Shown here piece by piece: positions 1 to 5,006 of a stretch of 6,011 nucleotides of DNA. The notes under the pieces were generated by a model. It had not been told where the DNA came from. It worked only from the letters and a program-made list of their open reading frames with translations, and ran no database searches. The number at the start of each line of letters is the position of its first letter. Positions within the stretch are counted from its first letter, which is position 1. The position numbers and the translations under genes are program-made. The DNA is from Thermoplasmata archaeon (GTDB lineage Archaea > Thermoplasmatota > DAOVMN01): the NCBI GenBank assembly GCA_030630685.1, contig DAOVMN010000151.1, positions 1-6,011 of the forward strand, read 5' to 3'.

Positions 1-1
1 G

Positions 2-2221
2 AACATCGTGTCCACCAGCTACCCGGTTACCATCGGTAACACGAACGACATCAATAATCAGAGGGGGTTTGATGGCAGGATAGACCAAGTCCGCATCCTC
101 AACTATGCCAAGACCGGTTTTGGTGGTGGCGTTGTGATAAACGAGGTTGGATTTACCGGAGCCAATAAATACATTGAGCTGTACAATAACGCTGGTTCAA
201 CTGTGAATATTGGCGGCTGGACGTTCAAAAATGAGGATGGCCCTCTCCTGGCCCTGGATAACGATAAGAGCGTTTCGGCAGGACAAACCCTGAAACTTGA
301 GGAGACAACCTATCCCAATCTCGATAATCTTGATGCTGCAGATTATGTCATCGCCTATGATTTGGACCCGGATAACGATAATATCGATGAAAATAGCGAG
401 GGATATCAGTGCTGCGTGGACTTCGTGGCATGGGGCGCAAGCCCGGGCACTGGCGATGCAAATGCTGTTTCTGCTGGCTTGTGGACCGATAACGATTTTG
501 TTAGTGTTGGAGCGGGTGATTCTGGAGTTAGGCTGAAGGATGATGGCAATAACGACGAGGCAAAGGCTGATTGGCAGGCGATTCCATCCTGGTGGAATAC
601 CGACTGGAATTACAGGAAAAAGATAACGATAACAGAAAACTCAGGTTCCACTCTAACTAACTATCAAGTTAAGCTCGATGTAACCTATGATTCAGATATG
701 CAATCAGATTTTGATGATTTACGATTTACAGATAACAGTAACACCGAGTTATCCCATTGGCGAGAGAGCTATACTGCAAGTTCGTCTGCAGTCTTTTGGG
801 TGAAAGTTCCATCCATTCCAGCCTCAACCACTACAGACATTTACATGTACTACGGTAATCCATCCGCCAGTTCTGCGAGCGATGGAGATGCCACGTTCGA
901 GTTCTTTGATGATTTTGAGGGGATTTCCCTTGATTCAAATAAGTGGACAGAGGATGCGGTCAATAACATAGACCATACAATCAATAATTACTTCAGGTTT
1001 GAAGGTGGCACCACCTCGACCTGGATATATGACGGAACAGATACCGGATGTCAGCATCAAGCAAAGTGGACGCCTATTTCCAATTTTGCCATTGAGTGGG
1101 ATTCCGAGCTTAATAATGCCTGGAGTGATGGTAATATGGGCGAAGGTTACGTTGGCTTAATCGCCGACGATAACACCGTAGTAGTTGTTGCCGGCCATGA
1201 CGACTGGTCGCCAAGCTCCTATAAGTCTCGCAGAGGTATCGTCTCCGAAGTTAGCGGTACGCCCAGCGGAGCGTATAGCCACCATTCCAGCGGTCACTAT
1301 GATAAAATTTGCACCGATACCGATAAGACGAACTTCAAAATCACTAAATATGGGTCAACTGTTAAGGTGTATGACGAGGACGGACTTGGTTTCACCGTTA
1401 CTATTTCTTCTTCAGTTTCGAAAGTGTCCCTAACCGCTGGAGTTTGGGGCGGTATGTTCCTCGATTGGGTAGAAATAAACAACCTGAGAACTCGCAAATA
1501 CACCTCGTCTGAGCCGACAACTGCTTTTGGCAGCGAGCAACCCAAAGGAATGGATGTAGTGGTGATAAACGAGGTGATGTACAAGCCATCTGGTAGTAAT
1601 GAAGAGTGGGTAGAATTATACAATAGCGGTTCGGAATCCGTAAACATCGATGGTTGGGAAATTACTGATGAGGATGATGGAAATAGGTATGCAATTCCAG
1701 ACATTCCAGATTTTCCATCACATAATTATGTAGTGATCCATTATACAACCGGCACAGATGAAACGAGTTTCGGACAGAGTCAATCTAGTGCTCTACACCT
1801 CTATACCGGTAGCTCGGGTATTTATACCGATACTGATCAGTGCTCTTTATATACCGGCAGCACTCACGATAGCACGACGATAGTAGATTTTGTTGCATGG
1901 GGGGGTGATCCTTATGCAGATGATTGTTCCGCTGTAGGTGCTGGGATCTGGGACGATGGAGATTTTGTAAACACAGGTGCAGGTGGACTTGATATCCAAG
2001 CCGGCGATTCAATCGGCAGAGACTTGTCATCTACTGATACCAACCAGCCTGCCGACTGGCATAAAGATGGCGGTAATGGTTCTCCCACGCCCGGGCAACA
2101 GAACACTCCAGAGTTCTCCGACGTTTATATCCCGATAATCGCCATCGTTGCTCTCTTCGTTGTATTCCGGAAAAAACGGAGGAAAGATTATCGCGAAAAA
2201 TCAACTCAACACAATCTTTAA
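2..2221 (+). CDS. Surface-anchored multidomain protein (LamG end, LTD, DUF2341, jelly roll, LTD, PEF-type anchor), 5' partial
   Basis: The frame is open from the window edge, so the GTG at position 8 is probably internal and the true start lies upstream. Residues are numbered from that GTG. Residues 1-36 (FDGRIDQVRILNYA) look like the end of a LamG/ConA-like domain. Residues 42-190 form a lamin-tail domain (VVINEV, IELYN, GGW, VDFVAWG). DUF2341 spans about 200-285, from WNYRKKITI to MYYGNP. A ConA-like jelly roll follows at about 299-510, opening with FFDDFEG and ending in RKYTSSEPTTAFGSEQ. A second lamin-tail domain occupies about 517-690. The C-terminus has PEF at 701-703, a hydrophobic segment at 706-720 and RKKRRK at 721-726. 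This is the three-part layout of archaeosortase/PEF-CTERM substrates, so the protein is probably exported and anchored outside the cell. Such domains are common in adhesins and carbohydrate-binding surface proteins. I see no catalytic motif, and the ligand is unknown. Confidence 0.8.
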   Translation, partial: NIVSTSYPVTIGNTNDINNQRGFDGRIDQVRILNYAKTGFGGGVVINEVGFTGANKYIELYNNAGSTVNIGGWTFKNEDGPLLALDNDKSVSAGQTLKLEETTYPNLDNLDAADYVIAYDLDPDNDNIDENSEGYQCCVDFVAWGASPGTGDANAVSAGLWTDNDFVSVGAGDSGVRLKDDGNNDEAKADWQAIPSWWNTDWNYRKKITITENSGSTLTNYQVKLDVTYDSDMQSDFDDLRFTDNSNTELSHWRESYTASSSAVFWVKVPSIPASTTTDIYMYYGNPSASSASDGDATFEFFDDFEGISLDSNKWTEDAVNNIDHTINNYFRFEGGTTSTWIYDGTDTGCQHQAKWTPISNFAIEWDSELNNAWSDGNMGEGYVGLIADDNTVVVVAGHDDWSPSSYKSRRGIVSEVSGTPSGAYSHHSSGHYDKICTDTDKTNFKITKYGSTVKVYDEDGLGFTVTISSSVSKVSLTAGVWGGMFLDWVEINNLRTRKYTSSEPTTAFGSEQPKGMDVVVINEVMYKPSGSNEEWVELYNSGSESVNIDGWEITDEDDGNRYAIPDIPDFPSHNYVVIHYTTGTDETSFGQSQSSALHLYTGSSGIYTDTDQCSLYTGSTHDSTTIVDFVAWGGDPYADDCSAVGAGIWDDGDFVNTGAGGLDIQAGDSIGRDLSSTDTNQPADWHKDGGNGSPTPGQQNTPEFSDVYIPIIAIVALFVVFRKKRRKDYREKSTQHNL

Positions 2222-2232
2222 ATAGAAACACA
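2129..2232 (+). repeat. Surface-gene 3' end, copy A of an imperfect direct repeat
   Basis: This copy covers the last codons of the surface protein (from IPIIAIVALFVVF onward), its TAA stop and about 11 nt beyond. It matches 2611-2703. The first 39 nt differ at 5 positions, all third codon positions, and include a 17-nt identical run at 2135-2151. The basic tail between the membrane segment and the stop has diverged. Similarity returns at the stop: TAAATA, then AACACA, with a 2-nt gap between them. Confidence 0.8.
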
Positions 2233-2235
2233 ATC
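2208..2235 (+). promoter_or_regulatory. TATA-like promoter of the vapB-like gene, flanked by a 9-nt direct repeat
   Basis: CTTTAAATA at 2216-2224 is a good archaeal TATA-box match and overlaps the stop codon of the surface gene. AACACAATC occurs on both sides, at 2208-2216 and 2227-2235, with a 19-bp period. Transcription would start about 25 nt downstream of the box, near 2245, giving a leader of roughly 30 nt. VapB antitoxins usually repress their own operon, so the repeat is a candidate operator. That role is inference. Confidence 0.5.
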
Positions 2236-2265
2236 CATCACTACATCACAACAACAAATCTCTTT

Positions 2266-2270
2266 GAGGT
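2266..2270 (+). promoter_or_regulatory. Ribosome binding site of the vapB-like gene
   Basis: GAGGT lies 7 nt before the ATG at 2278 and can pair with the 3' end of 16S rRNA. It fits the longer leader predicted here. The other promoters in the window sit too close to their ATG to leave a leader. Confidence 0.55.
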
Positions 2271-2277
2271 TATAAAA

Positions 2278-2508
2278 ATGCTCGAGTTAACGATTGAAAT
2301 CCCAAAAGAATTGGAAATAGGAGTTAAAGAGTTGAAGAAAGAGGAATTAAACCGTATAGTTTGTGAAGCATTGAAAGAAAGATTAAGCGAAGAGCTAATG
2401 TTCAAAATTGCAGATGATTTATTGAAAGAAAGCAGACTTACCGATGATTTTGCATCAAAACTTGGGAATGAACTTAAGAAACGAGTTGCTAAAAGGTACG
2501 GGCTTTGA
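2278..2508 (+). CDS. VapB-like antitoxin
   Basis: This is a 76-residue, highly charged protein. Its start, MLELTIEIPKELE, resembles the N-terminal beta strand of small archaeal DNA-binding antitoxins. The rest is predicted helical, with many Glu and Lys (KKEELNRIV, LKERLSEELMFKIAD, LLKESRLTDD). The size, the helical pattern and a PIN-like start directly downstream match the archaeal VapB antitoxins that precede VapC. The stop TGA at 2506-2508 is followed at once by the ATG of the next frame, as in coupled toxin-antitoxin operons. The start is supported by GAGGT 7 nt upstream. Base use is visibly richer in A/T than in the flanking genes, which may mean acquisition by transfer. The partner toxin appears truncated, so this may be an orphan antitoxin. 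Its exact VapB subfamily cannot be settled by eye. Confidence 0.65.
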   Translation: MLELTIEIPKELEIGVKELKKEELNRIVCEALKERLSEELMFKIADDLLKESRLTDDFASKLGNELKKRVAKRYGL

Positions 2509-2694
2509 ATGCAAATCAAATCTGAACTTCCCAGACATTTGGTTGTTGATGCTAGTGTTTTATTCAAAAAAAATCCAGTGCAAAAAAGCTTAGAGTCTAC
2601 CTCGAAAATTATTCCAATAATCGCCATCGTTGCCCTCTTCGTGGTCTTCAAAGGAAAACGAAAAAGGATAGGTAAACCTAACGGACCGTGTTAA
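2509..2694 (+). pseudogene. Truncated VapC-like PIN toxin fused in frame to a surface-protein membrane anchor
   Basis: This 61-residue frame starts directly after the vapB-like stop. Residues 11-19, LVVDASVLF, match the first strand of PIN domains, and D14 would be the first catalytic acid. PIN toxins are usually about 120-150 residues. Here the PIN resemblance ends near residue 26, so the remaining acidic residues and most of the fold are missing and nuclease activity is unlikely. Residues 35-47, IPIIAIVALFVVF, are identical to the membrane segment of the upstream surface protein and are followed by a basic tail (KGKRKR). The position of PEF in that protein reads LES here, so the sorting motif seems lost. 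I read this as a deletion or recombination scar. A small expressed membrane peptide is possible, since the frame is intact, but nothing further supports it. Confidence 0.6.
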
Positions 2695-2703
2695 ATAAAC
2701 ACA
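2611..2703 (+). repeat. Surface-gene 3' end, copy B of an imperfect direct repeat
   Basis: This copy matches 2129-2232 across the membrane-segment codons (39 nt, 5 synonymous differences) and again at the stop codon and the bases after it. The distance from the first Ile codon to the stop is 81 nt here and 90 nt in copy A. Faint similarity may continue a few codons upstream (GAG shared at the PEF position). It is probably what remains of a paralogous surface-protein gene. Confidence 0.75.
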
Positions 2704-2784
2704 TTCATGAAAAAACAGCGCTGCATCAAAATCTTACTCTTCTCTATTCGCCACGTCACAACATAATCCCACAATTCGGACAAA

Positions 2785-2795
2785 GATTTTTTAAC
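2785..2795 (+). promoter_or_regulatory. TATA-like promoter of the radical SAM gene
   Basis: GATTTTTTAAC is centred about 26 nt before the ATG at 2816 and is preceded by the A-rich ACAAA, a possible BRE. This spacing predicts a leaderless or near-leaderless transcript. A GGAGGG at 2808-2813 ends only 2 nt before the ATG, which is too close for ordinary Shine-Dalgarno use. The remaining sequence from 2695 to 2784 shows no gene. Confidence 0.45.
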
Positions 2796-2815
2796 TCCCT
2801 TGAGAATGGAGGGAC

Positions 2816-3679
2816 ATGTTCACCTTCTTTTATCCCGGCTGGACCTTCCCGTCCATCTCCGTTACTGGGGCATCCTGCGAGCTTAACTGCCTTCACTGCA
2901 ACCACCACTACCTTAAAGGGATGGTCAATGCCGGCACCCCGGAGGCACTCTACTCCTTTCTAAAAAGACTCACTGAGAATGGGGGGATTGGAGCATTGAT
3001 CAGCGGCGGAAGCACTCACGAGGGAAAGGTTCCTCTTGCTCCATTTCTTCCAACCCTCGCCAGGATAAAGAAGGAGACCGACCTCATCCTGAACGTGCAC
3101 ACAGGTTTTATCGAGAAAAACGAGGCTGAAGCCCTATTTGAGGCAGGAGTGGATGTTGTCTCTTGTGATGTTGTGGGTGACCGGGAGACCGCTCAGAAAG
3201 TCTACGGTTTGAACAAAGGCCCCGAGGATCACAAGGAAACGCTTTGCGCCCTGAAGGAGGCAGGGATCCCGTACATCGTTCCCCATGTCACAGTAGGACT
3301 TCATTTTGGAGACCTAAAAGGGGAATCGAATGCGCTGCGAATGATCAGGGAGGTAATCACTCCGGATTCCATTGTAATCAACGTGCTCATCCCCACGAAA
3401 GGCACCCCGATGGAATCATTCTCCCCCCCGAGCAACAAGGATGTTCTTGAGGTTATTCGGAAAGCGGTAGAGCTCTTTGATGTCCCGGTGTGCCTTGGCT
3501 GCATGAGGCCCAGGAATAACCCGGAGCTCGAGGTACAGGGGAGGGAAATGGGCCTGGCCGGGATCGTTCTCCCAACCAGGGGGGGACGAAAGGAGATCGA
3601 GAAGAAAGTGGAGTGCAGGGTGGCGGAGGTATGCTGTGCGGTCCTTCCTCTCCTCGATAACATGGTGAAAAACATTTAA
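2816..3679 (+). CDS. Radical SAM protein of the COG1856 type, LipS2-like (probable lipoyl synthase subunit)
   Basis: The 287-residue protein has the cluster motif CX3CX2C at C21, C25 and C28 (CELNCLHCNHHYLKGM), placed right after FPSISVTG. The ISGG at 62-65 lies where radical SAM enzymes bind the methionine end of SAM. Other family-like blocks are NVHTGFI (93-99), GVDVVSCDVVGD (111-122), VPHVTVGLHFG, IPTKGTPM and LGCMRPR (227-233). Extra cysteines at 117, 229, 267 and 273-274 could ligate a second cluster, which is inference. The pattern matches archaeal homologs once annotated as biotin-synthase-like. One branch of these, LipS2, works with LipS1 to insert sulfur into octanoyl groups to make lipoate. 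No lipS1 is visible here, so the substrate remains a prediction. An in-frame stop at 2801-2803 makes ATG 2816 the first possible ATG. The next gene has its own promoter, so co-transcription is not needed. Confidence 0.75.
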   Translation: MFTFFYPGWTFPSISVTGASCELNCLHCNHHYLKGMVNAGTPEALYSFLKRLTENGGIGALISGGSTHEGKVPLAPFLPTLARIKKETDLILNVHTGFIEKNEAEALFEAGVDVVSCDVVGDRETAQKVYGLNKGPEDHKETLCALKEAGIPYIVPHVTVGLHFGDLKGESNALRMIREVITPDSIVINVLIPTKGTPMESFSPPSNKDVLEVIRKAVELFDVPVCLGCMRPRNNPELEVQGREMGLAGIVLPTRGGRKEIEKKVECRVAEVCCAVLPLLDNMVKNI

Positions 3680-3682
3680 ATA
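3674..3682 (+). promoter_or_regulatory. TATA box of the tadC-like gene
   Basis: ATTTAAATA overlaps the stop codon of the radical SAM gene and is centred about 23 nt before the ATG at 3701. GAAAAA at 3667-3672 is a plausible BRE. The spacing predicts a leaderless mRNA, and no Shine-Dalgarno sequence is present. The 12-mer TTTAAATAATCC (3675-3686) recurs exactly before trm1. Confidence 0.6.
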
Positions 3683-3700
3683 ATCCATCCTTTATGACCA

Positions 3701-4819
3701 ATGGTGAAATTCAGAAAAGAGCGAGACATCCTGGAGTTTCTCCCGATAGCCCTGTATTCCACAGCCATGGTGGTCAAGTCAGGAGGCTCACTTGAGAAAG
3801 GGCTCCAGTTCGTTGCGACACGGGATTTTGGCAGGGTATCTCGTCTCTTTCAGAGGGTTCTGGATGTTGCACTGATGGATACCCTCGAGAAGGGGCTGGA
3901 TTCCATCAAAGAGGAAAGCAATAATCGATGCTATCGTGAAGCACTCATCACCATGCAGCAGTATGCACGATACGGGTCTTCCGTGGGTGATAGGCTTGTG
4001 GCGATCGGCAACATGATGGAGAGGGAGGCGGTGATGAAAAGGAGGAATCACCTCATTCGGGTGAAGAATTCTCTTGTCACCCAGACCCTTGCCCTTCTCT
4101 GTGCCATTCCATTCTTGCTCATCGTAATTACCCTTGTTCTTACGCGACCATTTGCCATGCAGCAGGGGGAACCACCGCTCCAAAAGGAGCATGTGGAGAT
4201 GATGATCTATTGCTGGATCGCTCTCCTTGCCATTGCCTATCCTATCCTTTACGTTTCCTATATCTACCGGAACCCGGTGTTTATGACTCCAAGGTTGAAG
4301 GATCTCCAGCGGATGTTCGGAAGCGGACTCGACGGTCCGATATCCCGGTTCCTGGATAATGTTGCGAATCATATCGAGATGGGATGGTCTTTGGAAACGG
4401 CCTTTCCGCAAGCTCTTCCCTACCAGTTGTCAACACACGTGTCCGGGGACGAAATATTAGTGAGGAGGGCAATTCTGAGCCTCTCTGATCCCAATCTCAC
4501 TTTTAGTCAGGCCCTCCATGGGTTTGCAGGTCTTGTAAATCACAGGAAGTTCGATCTCAGCGTTGAATTCATTGATCTGGCCCGGAAAAACAAATATGCT
4601 TCGGTGGGTGAAACGCTTCATTTACTGGCCGATTCCTTCTGGAAATCACATATCACTGCTCAGCACTATCAGACAAGCGCAACCATTCCCGCCGCCGCCT
4701 CCTTGCTCCTTAAAGGTGGTGCCATGTTTTTCCTTGGAGGTCTCTTCCCGTTCTTTCTGCCTCTCCTTTTCTTCTTTTTTTTGGTGGATGTTGTCCTGAT
4801 AACCCTTGCCCTGCTTTAG
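3701..4819 (+). CDS. TadC/FlaJ-like membrane platform protein (T2SF family)
   Basis: This 372-residue protein has two cytoplasmic T2SF-type halves separated by membrane helices. The first half, about residues 10-125, contains LYSTAMVVKSGGSLEKGL and ends in a charged helix (EREAVMKRRNHLIRVKN). Two membrane segments follow, at about 127-150 and 167-190. The second half spans about 200-325 (ISRFLDNVANHIEMGWSLETAF). The C-terminus, from about 329, is a long hydrophobic stretch very rich in Phe and Leu that could hold two helices. Proteins of this kind form the inner-membrane platform of type IV pili, archaella and Tad or type II secretion machines, and work with a secretion ATPase. No ATPase, pilin or prepilin peptidase gene is in the window, so it is an orphan here and its machine is unknown. 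The start is set by the TATA box just upstream. An ATG at 3694 lies in another frame. Confidence 0.75.
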   Translation: MVKFRKERDILEFLPIALYSTAMVVKSGGSLEKGLQFVATRDFGRVSRLFQRVLDVALMDTLEKGLDSIKEESNNRCYREALITMQQYARYGSSVGDRLVAIGNMMEREAVMKRRNHLIRVKNSLVTQTLALLCAIPFLLIVITLVLTRPFAMQQGEPPLQKEHVEMMIYCWIALLAIAYPILYVSYIYRNPVFMTPRLKDLQRMFGSGLDGPISRFLDNVANHIEMGWSLETAFPQALPYQLSTHVSGDEILVRRAILSLSDPNLTFSQALHGFAGLVNHRKFDLSVEFIDLARKNKYASVGETLHLLADSFWKSHITAQHYQTSATIPAAASLLLKGGAMFFLGGLFPFFLPLLFFFFLVDVVLITLALL

Positions 4820-5006
4820 TACCAATGTGGATATCCAGCCAAACCCTTTTAAGGGCATATTGGAATCCCTTCGGTGGTAATCTCTTCTACTTTCCCAAAG
4901 CATCTCGCAAAATATTGAAGAGAGTGGTTGTTCTCCCAGATTATTGTGTTCGGTCAAACGGACTCAACCCCAATCTTTAAATAATCCCGCTTTCCTTCCC
5001 TATCCA
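4820..5006 (+). other. Intergenic region between tadC-like gene and trm1
   Basis: This 187-nt gap contains a perfect 10-nt palindrome, TGGATATCCA, at 4828-4837, just after the tadC-like stop. It is followed by CCCTT (4844-4848), AAGGG (4851-4855) and CCCTT (4867-4871), so the middle element could pair with either neighbour as a 5-bp stem. I found no T-rich terminator, tRNA or C/D-box RNA in it. The trm1 promoter lies at its 3' end. Confidence 0.4.
4975..4983 (+). promoter_or_regulatory. TATA box of trm1
   Basis: CTTTAAATA is centred about 28 nt before the ATG at 5007, which suggests a leaderless or very short-leader transcript. The 12-mer TTTAAATAATCC (4976-4987) is identical to the one before the tadC-like gene. 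No Shine-Dalgarno sequence lies between the box and the ATG. Confidence 0.6.

Noticed and set aside
8..10. GTG as the true start of the surface gene
   Set aside because: The frame is open to the window edge, and the first residues are already the end of a LamG-like domain with no signal peptide.
1297..1704. A 135-codon - strand frame opposite the surface gene
   Set aside because: It is low in recognisable structure and lies wholly inside a well-supported multidomain gene.
2691..2699. TTAAATAAA as another TATA box
   Set aside because: It lies about 120 nt before the next gene, which has a better placed box. The match is explained by the repeated gene end.
2707..2766. A tiny + strand frame starting MKKQRCIK
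   Set aside because: It has only 19 codons, no ribosome binding site and no recognisable content.
2688..2963. A 91-codon + strand frame overlapping the start of the radical SAM gene
   Set aside because: It has no domain resemblance, is rich in Pro, Ser and Thr in the overlap, and is contradicted by the well-supported gene in the other frame.
3788..4411. A 207-codon - strand frame opposite the tadC-like gene
   Set aside because: It shows no membrane or domain pattern and mirrors the codon structure of the clear T2SF gene.
4775..4782. An eight-T run as a terminator or slippage site
   Set aside because: It lies inside the tadC-like coding region and encodes part of a Phe-rich membrane segment. 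The frame continues normally for 11 or more codons.
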